Shown here piece by piece: positions 35,437-44,965 of a stretch of 64,000 bases of DNA. The DNA lies in the NCBI RefSeq assembly GCF_005233875.1, contig NZ_SZPZ01000002.1, forward strand, positions 992,001-1,056,000. Direction: 5' to 3'. This DNA is from Kribbella jiaozuonensis. GTDB lineage: Bacteria; Actinomycetota; Actinomycetes; Propionibacteriales; Kribbellaceae. The position numbers and the translations under genes were made by a program. How positions within the stretch are numbered: position 1 is the first letter of the stretch; each line of letters starts with the position of its first letter. The notes under the pieces are model-generated. The model had not been told where the DNA came from, did not search any database, and saw only the letters and a program-made list of their open reading frames with translations.

Positions 35437-35696
35437 GTGAGACCTATTTGGACGGCAACGCGGCGGCCGGATCCCTGAGCGAACTGTTCGCCGTCGACCT
35501 GACCGCGGCCATCGCACAGTGCAACGGCTGCGGCCACACCAGCGTCTTCGCGGAGGCCCGCTTGTACGTCGACGCGCCCGGGATGATCGCCCGCTGCCCC
35601 GGCTGCGAGTCCGTGCTGCTCCGCGTCGTCACAACCCCGAACGACACCTACCTCGACCTCCGGGGCCTGACCTACCTGCGGGTCCCGAACTCCTAA
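35433..35696 (+). CDS. DUF6510 small zinc-ribbon protein
   Basis: An 87-residue protein with two CxxC pairs (CNGCGH and CPGCES) about 25 residues apart, so a zinc ribbon or rubredoxin-like site is likely. It is the third gene of the molybdoenzyme module, overlapping the reductase stop by 4 nt. It could be an electron carrier or assembly partner, which is inference. The stop overlaps that of the convergent MerR gene. Confidence 0.75.
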   Translation: MSETYLDGNAAAGSLSELFAVDLTAAIAQCNGCGHTSVFAEARLYVDAPGMIARCPGCESVLLRVVTTPNDTYLDLRGLTYLRVPNS

Positions 35697-36427
35697 CGGG
35701 GCTTGTTCTGGGTACGCCGGATCGTGTCGCGCTGGGTCTCACCGACGGCTCGTTCGTAGGCGAGCACCAGGCCCTGGATGGTGACCGGCTTGAACCGCTC
35801 GACCAGGTGCTGGATGTGCTCGGGCGGGCCGCCGGAGTCGCGGTAGTGCGGCCAGACCTTGGTGCGGAAGACCTCGGTGAGTTCCTCGGCGAGTGCGCGG
35901 CCGTGCTCGGTGAAGATCCGGCCGGCGTCCAGGACCGCCTCGACCGGGAGGTCCAGGTCGAGCAGTTCGACGCCGAGGCTGAGGTGTGCGGTCGCGACCT
36001 GGAACACGTCCTCGTCCGGCGTCGGCTCGACCACACCGAGCGCGACCAGCATCTCGATGTCGTCGTCGGTGAGCTCCCGGCCGGTACGCCGTACCAGCGC
36101 GGCGCGATCGAGCGTTTCCGGGAGGTCGCGCATCCACGGCGTCAGCAGCGTGCGGTGCAGCGCGATGTCCTGCGGGGTCGCGTCGACCGGGATGCGATCC
36201 AGGTACCCCTCGATCGCCTGCAGCGTGAACCCGTGGGCCTGGAGCTCGCGGACCAGGTCGAGGCGCGCGATGTGTTCGGGACCGTAGTACCCGACGCGAC
36301 CCCGTCTGATCGGTGGCGGGATCAGGCCTCGACCCGCATAGAAACGCAAAGTGCGCACAGTCATTCCGACGCGCGCCGACAGTTCATCCACTGTCAGGGT
36401 GGCGTCGTCCCCCGAGACATCCGACAT
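35693..36427 (-). CDS. MerR family regulator (probable acyl-CoA catabolism regulator)
   Basis: A 244-residue protein with an N-terminal MerR winged HTH (LTVDELSARVGMTVRTLRFY) and a long C-terminal region of helices without Cys ligands, larger than metal sensors. It is divergent from the thiolase gene, and the palindrome TGACAGT-N3-ACTGTCA lies between them and again in front of the CoA-transferase operon. It is the natural candidate for controlling both. ATG at 36427 is chosen; ATG 36439 is possible. Confidence 0.88.
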   Translation of the reverse strand: MSDVSGDDATLTVDELSARVGMTVRTLRFYAGRGLIPPPIRRGRVGYYGPEHIARLDLVRELQAHGFTLQAIEGYLDRIPVDATPQDIALHRTLLTPWMRDLPETLDRAALVRRTGRELTDDDIEMLVALGVVEPTPDEDVFQVATAHLSLGVELLDLDLPVEAVLDAGRIFTEHGRALAEELTEVFRTKVWPHYRDSGGPPEHIQHLVERFKPVTIQGLVLAYERAVGETQRDTIRRTQNKPR

Positions 36428-36451
36428 GGCGGAGATCATAACGACCCGCAC

Positions 36452-36489
36452 TTGACCATCATGACAGTTCAACTGTCACAATCGGGACC
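36452..36489 (+). promoter_or_regulatory. MerR-type promoter/operator of the thiolase operon
   Basis: TTGACC (36452-36457) and CACAAT (36477-36482) are spaced 19 bp with the palindrome TGACAGT-TCA-ACTGTCA (36462-36478) between them. Thiolase ATG at 36490 follows the -10 by seven bases, so the mRNA is leaderless. The layout is base-for-base equivalent in spacing to that at 29034-29071. Confidence 0.78.
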
Positions 36490-37710
36490 ATGACCAGCGA
36501 AGCGTTTCTGTACGACGCGATCCGGACGCCGCGCGGCAAAGGCAAACCGACCGGCGCGCTGCACGAGGTCAAGCCGATCCAGTTGATCACCGGCTTGCTG
36601 CAGGAGTTGCGGACACGGCATCCCGACCTGGACGCGGCCGCGATCGACGACGTCGTACTCGGGGTCGTCACGCCGATCGGCGACCAGGGCATGGACATCG
36701 CGCGGACCGCCGTACTGATGGCCGGCTATCCGGAGACGACCGGCGGCGTGCAGCTCAACCGCTTCTGCGCGTCCGGGCTCGAGGCCGTGAACCAGGCGGC
36801 GCAGCGGGTGCGGTCCGGCTGGGAGGACTTCATCCTCGCCGGCGGCGTCGAGTCGATGTCGCGGGTGAAGATGGGCTCCGACGGCGGTGCCTGGGCGATG
36901 GACCCGGAGACCGCGCTCGAGACCGGCTTCATCCCGCAGGGCATCAGCGCGGACCTGATCGCGACCATCGACGGCTTCTCGCGCACCGACGTCGACACGT
37001 ACGCCGCCGAGTCGCACGCCCGTGCCGCGAAGGCCTGGGCCAACGGGTACTTCGCACGCTCGGTCGTACCGGTGACGGATCGCAACGGTCTGCAGATCCT
37101 CGACCACGACCAGCTGGTCCGGCCGGGTACGTCGGTCGAGACACTCGCCGGGTTGCCGCTGTCGTTTGCCGCGATCGGGGAACACGGCGGGTTCGATTCG
37201 GTCGCGCTGGAGAAGTATCTGGCGGTCGAGCGGATCAACCACGTGCATCACGCGGGCAACTCGTCCGGGATCGTCGACGGTGCCGCGCTGGTTGCCATCG
37301 GCAACGAGAAGGCGGGCGAGGCGCTCGGTCAGGCGCCGCGCGGGCGGGTGGTATCGGTCGGTGTCAGCGGTGCAGATCCGACCATCATGCTGACCGGGCC
37401 GGCACCGGCCGCCCGGAAGGCACTTGCTCGCGCCGGTCTGGAGGCGAGCGACATCGACCTGTTCGAGATGAACGAGGCGTTCGCGGCGGCGGTCATGCAT
37501 TTCATGAAGGATCTCGGCGCACCGCACGAGAAGGTGAACGTGAACGGCGGGGCGATCGCACTCGGGCACCCGCTGGGCGCCACCGGCGCGATGCTGATCG
37601 GAACCCTGCTGGACGAGCTGGAGCGGCGCGAGCTCCGCTACGGACTGGCCACCCTGTGCGTCGGCGGCGGTATGGGCGTCGCGACGATCGTCGAAAGGCT
37701 CTCCGCATGA
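36490..37710 (+). CDS. fadA: Acetyl-CoA acetyltransferase (thiolase)
   Basis: A 406-residue thiolase that cleaves 3-ketoacyl-CoA in beta-oxidation. The active-site Cys93 is in [12 protein letters not shown], His360 in [15 protein letters not shown] and Cys390 in [16 protein letters not shown] is also present. The ATG at 36490 follows a MerR-type promoter. Its stop codon overlaps the fadB start (ATGA), so both enzymes are made together as in FadAB complexes. Confidence 0.93.
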   Translation: MTSEAFLYDAIRTPRGKGKPTGALHEVKPIQLITGLLQELRTRHPDLDAAAIDDVVLGVVTPIGDQGMDIARTAVLMAGYPETTGGVQLNRFCASGLEAVNQAAQRVRSGWEDFILAGGVESMSRVKMGSDGGAWAMDPETALETGFIPQGISADLIATIDGFSRTDVDTYAAESHARAAKAWANGYFARSVVPVTDRNGLQILDHDQLVRPGTSVETLAGLPLSFAAIGEHGGFDSVALEKYLAVERINHVHHAGNSSGIVDGAALVAIGNEKAGEALGQAPRGRVVSVGVSGADPTIMLTGPAPAARKALARAGLEASDIDLFEMNEAFAAAVMHFMKDLGAPHEKVNVNGGAIALGHPLGATGAMLIGTLLDELERRELRYGLATLCVGGGMGVATIVERLSA

Positions 37711-39851
37711 CCAGCATGATCGAGTGGAAGAACGACGCCGGTGTCGTCACGCTGACGCTGAACGACCCGGATGCGTCCGCCAACACGATGAACGACGCGT
37801 ACGTCGAGGCGATGGGCCGGACCGTCGAGCGACTGGTCGCCGAGAAGGCCCTGCTCAAGGGCGTGATCGTGACCTCGGCGAAATCCACGTTCTTTGCCGG
37901 CGGCAACCTGCAGATGCTGTCGCAGATCCAGCCGTCCGACGCCGCCCAGGTCTTCGACACGATCGAGGAGGTCAAGCGGCAGTTCAGGACCCTTGAAACA
38001 TTGGGCGTCCCGGTCGTTGCTGCGATCAACGGATCGGCGCTCGGCGGCGGGCTGGAGATCGCGCTCGCCTGCCATCACCGGATCGTTGCGGACGACAACC
38101 GGATCGAACTCGGCGTACCCGAGGTGACGCTCGGTCTGCTGCCGGGCGGCGGGGGAGTGACGCGCACGGTCCGGATGCTCGGTCTGCAGGATGCGCTGAT
38201 GAAGGTGCTGCTCCAGGGCCAGCGGATGAAGCCCGCGCACGCGTTGAGCGTCGGGATCGTCGACGAGGTCGTCCCCGCTGAAGACCTGCTCGATGCCGCG
38301 CGCCGGTGGATCACGGCGTACGACGGGGACGCCAAGCAGCCGTGGGACCAGGACGGCTACAAGATCCCGGGCGGTACGCCGTCGTCGCCGAAGCTGGCCG
38401 CGTTCCTGCCGGCCTTCCCGGCGAACCTGCGCAAGCAGCTCAAGGGCGCGCCGTACCCGGCGCCGCGGGCGATCATGAGCGCCGCGGTCGAGGGCAGCCA
38501 GGTCGACTTCGAGACCGCCTCGCGGATCGAGTCGCGTTACTTCGTCTCGCTCGCCACCGGGCAGATCGCGAAGAACATGATCCAGGCGTTCTTCTTCGAT
38601 CTGCAGTCGATCAACGCCGGCGGGTCGCGGCCGGCCGACGTACCTCGCTACTCCGCGCGAAAGGTCGGCGTCCTGGGCGCCGGGATGATGGGTGCCGGGA
38701 TCGCCTATGTGTGCGCCAAGGTGGGCATCGAGGTGGTGCTCAAGGACGTCTCGCTCGATGCGGCCGCGCGCGGCAAGGAGTACTCCGAGAAGCTGCTCGC
38801 CAAGCAGGTGTCGAAGGGGCGTCTGTCGGCCTCGGACGTCGAGGAGTTTCTCAGCCGGATCACGCCGACCGGCGACCCGAACGATCTCGCCGGGTGCGAC
38901 CTGGTGATCGAGGCCGTCTTCGAGGACGCGGGTCTCAAGCAGAAGGTGTTCGCCGAGATCGCGGGCGTGGTCGAGCCGGATGCGTTGCTCTGCTCGAACA
39001 CCTCGACGCTGCCGATCACCTCGCTCGCCGACGGGATCGACCGGCCCGACGACTTCATCGGCATGCACTTCTTCTCGCCGGTCGACCGGATGCCGCTGGT
39101 CGAGCTGATCGTCGGCGAGAAGACCTCGGACCGGGCGATCGCGGCGGCGTACGACGTCGTACGGCAGATCAAGAAGACGCCGATCGTGGTCAACGACAGC
39201 CGCGGGTTCTTCACGTCGCGGGTGTTCGGGACGCTGGTGATGGAAGGCGCCGCGATGGTTGCCGAGGGTATCGACCCGGTGATGATCGAGCGGGCCGCGA
39301 CCCTGGCCGGCTTCCCGGCGCCGCCGCTGGCGATGCTGGACGAGGTCACGCTAACGCTGCCGCAGAAGATCCGCGATGCCGCCCGCGCGGCCGGCGACAG
39401 CGCCGGTGCGTTCGACGAGCATCCCGGGATGGCGGTTGCGGATCGACTCGTCAACGAGTTCGACCGGCGCGGCAAGGCTGCGGGTGCGGGCTTCTACGAC
39501 TATCCGTCGGAGGGTCCGAAGCATTTGTGGCCAGGACTGTGGGAACACTTCGCGCATGACAACGCCGTACCGCTGATCGATCTGCAGGAGCGGATGCTGT
39601 TCGCGATGGCGCTCGAAACGGTGAAGTGTCTCGACGAGGGTGTGCTCCGATCGGTGCCCGATGCCAACATCGGATCGATCTTCGGGATCGGGTTCCCGCC
39701 GCTGCACGGTGGTGCGCTGCAGTACGTCAACGCCTACGGGCTAAGCGCTTTCGCAGCCCGGGCCCGCGAATTGGCCGCTGTATACGGTGCACGCTTCGAG
39801 CCGCCGGCACTGCTCGTCCGTAAGGCGGCGACCGGCGAGATCTTCGGCTGA
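37707..39851 (+). CDS. fadB: Enoyl-CoA hydratase/3-hydroxyacyl-CoA dehydrogenase (FadB-like)
   Basis: A 714-residue bifunctional beta-oxidation enzyme: an N-terminal crotonase domain (about residues 1-300, [14 protein letters not shown] and [15 protein letters not shown] with the catalytic Glu) and a C-terminal NAD-dependent dehydrogenase domain starting near [15 protein letters not shown] (residue 318), with [16 protein letters not shown] at 37707 overlaps the thiolase stop by 4 nt. Length and order match FadB. A terminator follows 50 bp downstream. Confidence 0.93.
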   Translation: MTSMIEWKNDAGVVTLTLNDPDASANTMNDAYVEAMGRTVERLVAEKALLKGVIVTSAKSTFFAGGNLQMLSQIQPSDAAQVFDTIEEVKRQFRTLETLGVPVVAAINGSALGGGLEIALACHHRIVADDNRIELGVPEVTLGLLPGGGGVTRTVRMLGLQDALMKVLLQGQRMKPAHALSVGIVDEVVPAEDLLDAARRWITAYDGDAKQPWDQDGYKIPGGTPSSPKLAAFLPAFPANLRKQLKGAPYPAPRAIMSAAVEGSQVDFETASRIESRYFVSLATGQIAKNMIQAFFFDLQSINAGGSRPADVPRYSARKVGVLGAGMMGAGIAYVCAKVGIEVVLKDVSLDAAARGKEYSEKLLAKQVSKGRLSASDVEEFLSRITPTGDPNDLAGCDLVIEAVFEDAGLKQKVFAEIAGVVEPDALLCSNTSTLPITSLADGIDRPDDFIGMHFFSPVDRMPLVELIVGEKTSDRAIAAAYDVVRQIKKTPIVVNDSRGFFTSRVFGTLVMEGAAMVAEGIDPVMIERAATLAGFPAPPLAMLDEVTLTLPQKIRDAARAAGDSAGAFDEHPGMAVADRLVNEFDRRGKAAGAGFYDYPSEGPKHLWPGLWEHFAHDNAVPLIDLQERMLFAMALETVKCLDEGVLRSVPDANIGSIFGIGFPPLHGGALQYVNAYGLSAFAARARELAAVYGARFEPPALLVRKAATGEIFG

Positions 39852-39901
39852 TCACGAGCCGATACCAACTCAAGCAAACTCCACACATTCGAACAAAGAA
39901 G

Positions 39902-39933
39902 AGCGCGTCCGGTCTTGCGCCGGGCGCGCTTTT
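39902..39933 (+). terminator. Intrinsic terminator after fadB
   Basis: An 11-bp stem with one G-T pair (39902-39912 with 39920-39930) closes a 7-nt loop and is followed by TTT, a standard factor-independent terminator. It closes the fadAB unit and separates it from the sugar ABC operon. Confidence 0.8.
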
Positions 39934-39998
39934 GAGACATTGTGCTGGCACTTCTACAACGATTGACCTGTAGTAGGTTGTGCGAAAACTCGGAGATG

Positions 39999-40013
39999 CT
40001 TAACGACGTTAAG
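39999..40013. promoter_or_regulatory. Inverted repeat upstream of the sugar ABC operon
   Basis: CTTAAC-GAC-GTTAAG is a 6-bp perfect inverted repeat 57 bp upstream of the solute-binding protein start. TTGACC at 39963-39968 is a candidate -35 further upstream. A LacI- or ROK-type repressor would be expected to use such a site, but no regulator gene is adjacent. Confidence 0.45.
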
Positions 40014-40070
40014 TAACTCGGAACCGTGCGTCGTACCCCTGCGACGTTCCCTCTCGGGAAGGTGGAATTC

Positions 40071-41354
40071 ATGCCTGCTCATGTTCCGAACGCCGGTCTG
40101 ACCCGGCGGGATCTACTCAAGCGGACCGGTGGACTGGCCGCACTCGCCGCGTTCACCGCGGCCTGCGGCGGCAATACCGGCCGACCGTCCTCAGGGGGCG
40201 GAGACGGCGGGTCGAAGGTCAACCTGTCGCAGTGGTACCACCAGTACGGCGAAACCGGCACGCAGCAGGCGGCGACGAAGTACGCCAAGGCCTACACCGA
40301 CGCGAACGTCACCGTGCAATGGACTCCGGGTGACTACGGCAGCAAGCTCTCCTCGGGTCTGTTGTCCAACAAGGGCCCGGACGTCTTCGAGAGCCAGCTC
40401 AACATCGGCATGGTGAAGAGCAACCAGGTCGTGGCGCTCGACGACATCATGGCCGATGTCAAGGACGACTTCCAGCCGGGCGACCTGGCCACGAACACCG
40501 TGGACGGCAAGATCTACGGCATCCGGATGATCGTCGACCCGCAGGTCATCTACTACCGCAAGTCCCTGCTGGACAAGGCCGGGATCAAACCGCCGGAGAC
40601 GATCGACGACCTGATCTCCGCGGCCAAGGAGCTCACCACCAACAAGATGAAGGGGATCTTCGTCGGCAACGACGGCGGCAACGCGCTCGGCGGGCCGGCG
40701 ATCCACGCCGGCGGCGGCACGTTGCTGACCGACGACAACAAGATCGGCTTCACCGGTGCGGACCAGGCCAAGGCGCTGGGCAAGCTGCACGAGCTGTACG
40801 CGAGCAAGGCGGTGCTGCTGGGTTCGCCGACGGACTGGACCGACCCGAGCGCGATCAACCAGGGCCTGGTGGCGATGCAGTGGATCGGCATGTGGGCCGT
40901 GCCCGGGATGCAGAAGGCGCTCGGTGACGACCTCGGCGTGATCGCGTTCCCGGCGCTCGACGCGCAGCACAAGGCGGCCGTGTACTCCGGCGGGTGGACG
41001 CAGTTCGTCTCGGCAAAGAGCCCGAACGTCGACGCGGCGAAGAAGTTCGTGAAGTGGCTGTGGATCGACCAGGAGGCCGACCAGGAGGACTGGTCGCTGA
41101 ACTACGGCTTCCACATCCCGCCGCGCAAGAGCCTCGCCGCCAAGGCCGCCAAGCTGCAGAGCGGTGTCGCCGCGGAGACGGTGAAGCTGACGCAGGACCA
41201 CGGGTTCACCGACAACCCGGCCTGGACGCCGAAGATGAACACGGCGCTCACCGATGTCCTGACCAACGTCATCAAGAAGGGAGCCGACCCAGCCGCCGAG
41301 ATCGCGAAGGCCGAGAAGACCGTCAACGCCGAGCTTTCCCGGTTGTTCGGATGA
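40071..41354 (+). CDS. Sugar ABC transporter substrate-binding lipoprotein
   Basis: A 427-residue family 1 extracellular solute-binding protein. The N-terminus is a twin-arginine lipoprotein signal (LTRRDLLKRTGGLAALAAFTAAC), so it folds in the cytoplasm and is lipid-anchored outside. The mature part carries PDVFESQLN and the usual Trp-rich ligand pocket segments. ATG at 40071 follows a GGGAAGGTGG site; an in-frame GTG 15 codons upstream is less likely. It starts an operon with two permeases. Likely ligand: an oligosaccharide; the exact sugar is unknown. Confidence 0.92.
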   Translation: MPAHVPNAGLTRRDLLKRTGGLAALAAFTAACGGNTGRPSSGGGDGGSKVNLSQWYHQYGETGTQQAATKYAKAYTDANVTVQWTPGDYGSKLSSGLLSNKGPDVFESQLNIGMVKSNQVVALDDIMADVKDDFQPGDLATNTVDGKIYGIRMIVDPQVIYYRKSLLDKAGIKPPETIDDLISAAKELTTNKMKGIFVGNDGGNALGGPAIHAGGGTLLTDDNKIGFTGADQAKALGKLHELYASKAVLLGSPTDWTDPSAINQGLVAMQWIGMWAVPGMQKALGDDLGVIAFPALDAQHKAAVYSGGWTQFVSAKSPNVDAAKKFVKWLWIDQEADQEDWSLNYGFHIPPRKSLAAKAAKLQSGVAAETVKLTQDHGFTDNPAWTPKMNTALTDVLTNVIKKGADPAAEIAKAEKTVNAELSRLFG

Positions 41355-42310
41355 GCGCTACCGTCAAGGCGCGCACGGACCCCGCTGCTTCTGGTGAGCA
41401 GCGGGGTGGACGACGCCGGCGGAAGGGCATCGCCGGCAACACCCTGTGGTTCTGGGTGTTCGTCGGGCCGTTCGTCCTCGGCCTGCTGATCTTCTCCTAC
41501 CTGCCGATCATCTGGAGTCTCGTCCTCAGCTTCTTCGAGGCGTACAACACCGCGACGCCCTCGAAGTTCGTCGGTCTGCGCAACTACATCGACATGCTCA
41601 CCGACCACAACTTCCTGTCGAGCCTGGGTACGTTCACGATCTTCGCGGTGTTCATCGTGCCGCTGACGTTCGTGCTCTCGCTCGTGCTGGCGTTGCTGGT
41701 CAACCAGGTCAAGATCGCGCGGGCGTTCTTCCGGTCGGTGTTCTTCCTGCCGACCGCGTGCTCGTACGTCGTCGCGTCGCTGATCTGGCGGTTGTCGATC
41801 TTCAACGGCGTCCGGTTCGGTCTCGCGAACACCGTGCTCGGCTGGTTCGGGGTCGAGAACATCGCGTGGCTGTCGACGGTCTCGCCGCCGTGGTACTGGC
41901 TCCCGCTGGTCACGGTGCGGTTGTGGCTGCAGCTCGGGTTCTACATGATCCTGTTCATCGCCGGCTTGCAGCGGATCTCGCCGACGCTCTACGAGGCGGC
42001 GTACGTCGACGGGGCGAAGCCCGGGTGGCAGGTGTTCCGCTACATCACGCTGCCGCAGCTGCGGGCGACGTCGGTCGCCGTACTGATCCTGAACCTGATC
42101 GCGGCGTACCAGGCGTTCGACGAGTTCTACAACCTGATCGGCAACGTGAACTACGCGCGGCCGCCGCTGGTGTACCTGTACGGCATCTCGCTCGGCTCGA
42201 TCCAGGACCTCGGGCACGGCTCGGCCGGCGCGCTGATCCTCGCGGTCATCATCATGATCGTGACGCTGCTGCAGAGCCGGATCTTCGGCTTCGGAAAGGC
42301 GGGCGACTGA
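41351..42310 (+). CDS. Sugar ABC transporter permease (MalF-like)
   Basis: A 319-residue protein with six transmembrane helices and the permease EAA motif EAAYVDGAKPGWQVFRYITLP near residue 220. The N-terminal tail is polar and basic (RGGRRRRKG). The ATG at 41351 overlaps the stop of the binding protein gene (ATGA). It forms the transmembrane pore with the next gene product. No ATPase gene is in the operon, so a shared MsmK/MsiK-type ATPase elsewhere is probably used. Confidence 0.92.
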   Translation: MSATVKARTDPAASGEQRGGRRRRKGIAGNTLWFWVFVGPFVLGLLIFSYLPIIWSLVLSFFEAYNTATPSKFVGLRNYIDMLTDHNFLSSLGTFTIFAVFIVPLTFVLSLVLALLVNQVKIARAFFRSVFFLPTACSYVVASLIWRLSIFNGVRFGLANTVLGWFGVENIAWLSTVSPPWYWLPLVTVRLWLQLGFYMILFIAGLQRISPTLYEAAYVDGAKPGWQVFRYITLPQLRATSVAVLILNLIAAYQAFDEFYNLIGNVNYARPPLVYLYGISLGSIQDLGHGSAGALILAVIIMIVTLLQSRIFGFGKAGD

Positions 42311-43194
42311 TGGCAGTCTCGGAGCGTACGACGGGAACGCCGCAACCGATCGGCTTCAGCCGCAGCGCGTGGGGCCGGGTCGGGATGGTGCTGCGGTGGA
42401 TCGCGCTGTTCATCGCGGTCGTGCTGTTCCTGCTGCCGTTCTACCTGATCCTGCGCAACGCGCTGTCGACCGAGGCGGACATCACCGCGCCGACGTGGAC
42501 GTTGTTCCCGACGCATCTGCAGTGGAGCAATATCAAGGAGCTGTTCGACGACACCCAGGTGCCGATGGCGCGGGCGCTGTACAACTCCGCGGTCGTGGGC
42601 ATCCTGGGCACGGCCGGGCAGTTGCTGCTGGCATCGATGGCCGGGTACGGGTTGGCGCGGATCCCTTATCGGCACGCGGACAAGATCTTCTACGCGATCG
42701 TGGCGACGTTGATGATCCCGGGTGCGGTGACGTTCATCCCGTCGTTCATCGTGGTGTCGTCGCTCGGGTGGGTGTCGTCGCTGCGGGGTCTGATCATCCC
42801 GACGTTGTTCAGCGGGTTTGCGGCGTTCCTGTTCCGGCAGTACTTCCTCGGGTTCCCACGGGAGCTGGAGGAGGCGGCGCGGGTCGACGGCGCCGGGTAT
42901 TTCGGGGTGTTCTGGCGGATCGTCGTACCGAACTCCTTGCCGTTCTTCGCGGCGCTGGCGGCCATCACCTTCATCGGCAACTGGAACTCGTTCCTGTGGC
43001 CACTGGTGATCGGCCAGGACTCGTCCTCCTGGACCATCCAGGTCGCGATGTCGACCTTCATCACCGCCCAAACCATCAACATCCACGAACTCTTCATGGC
43101 GGTCGCAGTCTCGATCCTCCCACTGGTCCTCATCTTCGCCTTCCTCCAGCGCTACCTGATCCAAGGCGTAACCCAATCCGGCATCAAAGACTGA
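42310..43194 (+). CDS. Sugar ABC transporter permease (MalG-like)
   Basis: A 294-residue permease with six membrane helices and the EAA motif EEAARVDGAGYFGVFWRIVVP near residue 195. The ATG at 42310 overlaps the stop of the MalF-like gene (TGATG), giving a tightly coupled three-gene transporter. Function with the binding protein upstream is inferred from the order. Confidence 0.92.
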   Translation: MAVSERTTGTPQPIGFSRSAWGRVGMVLRWIALFIAVVLFLLPFYLILRNALSTEADITAPTWTLFPTHLQWSNIKELFDDTQVPMARALYNSAVVGILGTAGQLLLASMAGYGLARIPYRHADKIFYAIVATLMIPGAVTFIPSFIVVSSLGWVSSLRGLIIPTLFSGFAAFLFRQYFLGFPRELEEAARVDGAGYFGVFWRIVVPNSLPFFAALAAITFIGNWNSFLWPLVIGQDSSSWTIQVAMSTFITAQTINIHELFMAVAVSILPLVLIFAFLQRYLIQGVTQSGIKD

Positions 43195-43495
43195 AAGGGA
43201 CACCCGCGAAAGGACACCGCTGCGCGGCGACAGTTCTTTTGCCGCCTTCGGCGGGTGGGCGCGTGTGATCGCGTGGTGGGAGTTGTCGGCGTGGCAACTG
43301 TGTCGGTGGGGTGAAGGAACTCGGCGGCAGCTGCGGTGGCTGGGCGAACAACCCGGCCACCGCTCGCGCTATCCACCGCCACGCGCAGATCGGTCACCGC
43401 TGCGCGGCGGCTGTTTGTTGCCGCCCACGCCGCCTACGCCGGGCACGCTGGCCTGTGCTGCATGGGCTGGTCTGTGTGACTGATGGAATGGGGGT
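43195..43495. other. Intergenic region with two imperfect repeats
   Basis: This 301-bp stretch has no convincing gene. It holds two copies of a 31-32-bp element starting CACCGCTGCGCGGCG and ending TTGCCGCC (43215-43246 and 43395-43425), about 180 bp apart and differing at a few bases. Copy 1 is followed by a small CCGCC/GGCGG hairpin. A short Cys-rich reading frame crosses it, probably by chance. Confidence 0.6.
43215..43425 (+). repeat. Pair of REP-like 32-bp repeats
   Basis: Direct repeats of the form CACCGCTGCGCGGCG, then two to four variable bases, then GTT(T)TTTGCCGCC-like sequence, at 43215-43246 and 43395-43425. The copies differ at about four positions and by one base in length. They bracket a gene-free stretch between transporter and glycosidase genes, so they may be intergenic mobile repeats. 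Confidence 0.55.
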
Positions 43496-44950
43496 ATGAC
43501 GACGACAGACTGTCGGCCGGTGTTGCGGTTTGAGGATGCGGCCAGCGAGGGACTGTACAGGGCGACCTATGGGGCGGCGCTCGAGAACTTGCTGGGGATC
43601 AATACCGTTCCGTTCGGCGAGGTGCATGCCAGGAGTGGGCTGATGGATCCGGGGGTCGGGATGGTCCGGGCCGGAGGTGGCTACGCGCAGCCGTGGACGC
43701 GGGATGCGACGATCAACAGCTGGAACGCGACGAGCTTGCTGGCGCCTGCGCTCGCGGCGAACACGCTGTGGGCGGTGGTCGAGAAGGATGCCGCGGGCAA
43801 GCTCATGGTGCAGCAGGACAGCCAGCAGTGGGATCAGGTGATCTGGACTGTGGGTGCCTGGCACCACTATCTGGTGACCGGCGACCGGGACTTCCTGCAG
43901 CGTGCGTACGACGTTGTCACGCACACGCTCGCCCTCCGCGAGCAGGCCGCCGTCTTCGGCCGCGACGCCCGGTACGGCCTCTTCACCGGTCCGTCGTTCT
44001 TCAACGACGGCGTCTCCGGATTCCCGGCGCCGACGGCGGGCGGGGACGAGTCGCGGGGCAGCGAGAGTACGTCGTACCCGGATGTCGTCTCCGCCATGTA
44101 CCTGAGCACCAACGCCCTGTACTACGCGGCCTACGTGCGTGCGGCCGAGATGGCGGAGGCGCTCGGCCGGCCGGCTGATGGCCATCGAGCCAAGGCGGCA
44201 GCGATCAGGCAGGCGATCAACCAACACTTCTGGAACCCGCGAACCGGAAGCTACAACTATGAGCTCACCGCTGACGGGAGGCCAGGCCCGTACCAGGAAG
44301 GCACAGGACTGGCGTTCAGCCTGCTCTTCGGGATCGCCGACGCCGCGCAGGCCAGTTCCCTGATCTCAAGTGCGCAGCGGATGACCTGGGGCATGCCCGA
44401 CACCTATCCGCACTGGGCCAGGTACTCCAGCGTCGAACCCGGACGGCACAACGCGATCGTCTGGCCGCTCGTGCAAGGACTCTGGGCAAAGGGCCTGGCT
44501 GGGCACGGCGATGTGGAGGGGTTCGCAACCGAGACCAGGCTGCTCGCGGAGTTGGTCAGGGACAGTGGCGGTTTCTGGGAGATCTACGACGGGAACACAG
44601 GTGCCGTCGAGGGCGGCTACCAGGGCGCGACCGGCGTCCTGAAACGCCGCTGGGAGTCGCAGCCCGACCAGACCTGGTCGGCGACGGCATTCATCGACAT
44701 GATGCACACCGGCCTGTTCGGAATGACGTTCGACGGCCGCGGCCTCACCTTCGCACCGTCACTTCCGTCCGGCTGGGGCAATGTCACGCTCAGCGGCGTA
44801 CGCTACCGCGACGCAGTCCTGACAGTGACCCTTCGCGGTACGGGCAATGTCATCCGCTCTTTCCACCTCGATGGCATCGCGTCCACGAAGTACGGCGTAC
44901 CGGCCTCCCTGCACGGACACCACACGATCGAGATCACCCTGGACTCGTAG
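43496..44950 (+). CDS. Six-hairpin glycoside hydrolase-like protein
   Basis: A 484-residue protein of the alpha/alpha six-barrel glycosidase superfamily. Segments such as AQPWTRDATINSWNATSLLAP, QDSQQWDQVIWTVGAWHHYL, GPSFFNDGVSGFP and EIYDGNTGAVEGGYQG resemble GH63/GH37/GH78-like enzymes; the C-terminal 80 residues form a beta-sandwich-like region. No signal peptide, so it acts in the cytoplasm, likely on sugar imported by the transporter upstream. The exact GH family is uncertain. ATG at 43496. Confidence 0.8.
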   Translation: MTTTDCRPVLRFEDAASEGLYRATYGAALENLLGINTVPFGEVHARSGLMDPGVGMVRAGGGYAQPWTRDATINSWNATSLLAPALAANTLWAVVEKDAAGKLMVQQDSQQWDQVIWTVGAWHHYLVTGDRDFLQRAYDVVTHTLALREQAAVFGRDARYGLFTGPSFFNDGVSGFPAPTAGGDESRGSESTSYPDVVSAMYLSTNALYYAAYVRAAEMAEALGRPADGHRAKAAAIRQAINQHFWNPRTGSYNYELTADGRPGPYQEGTGLAFSLLFGIADAAQASSLISSAQRMTWGMPDTYPHWARYSSVEPGRHNAIVWPLVQGLWAKGLAGHGDVEGFATETRLLAELVRDSGGFWEIYDGNTGAVEGGYQGATGVLKRRWESQPDQTWSATAFIDMMHTGLFGMTFDGRGLTFAPSLPSGWGNVTLSGVRYRDAVLTVTLRGTGNVIRSFHLDGIASTKYGVPASLHGHHTIEITLDS

Positions 44951-44965
44951 CAGTGCAGAATCCGC

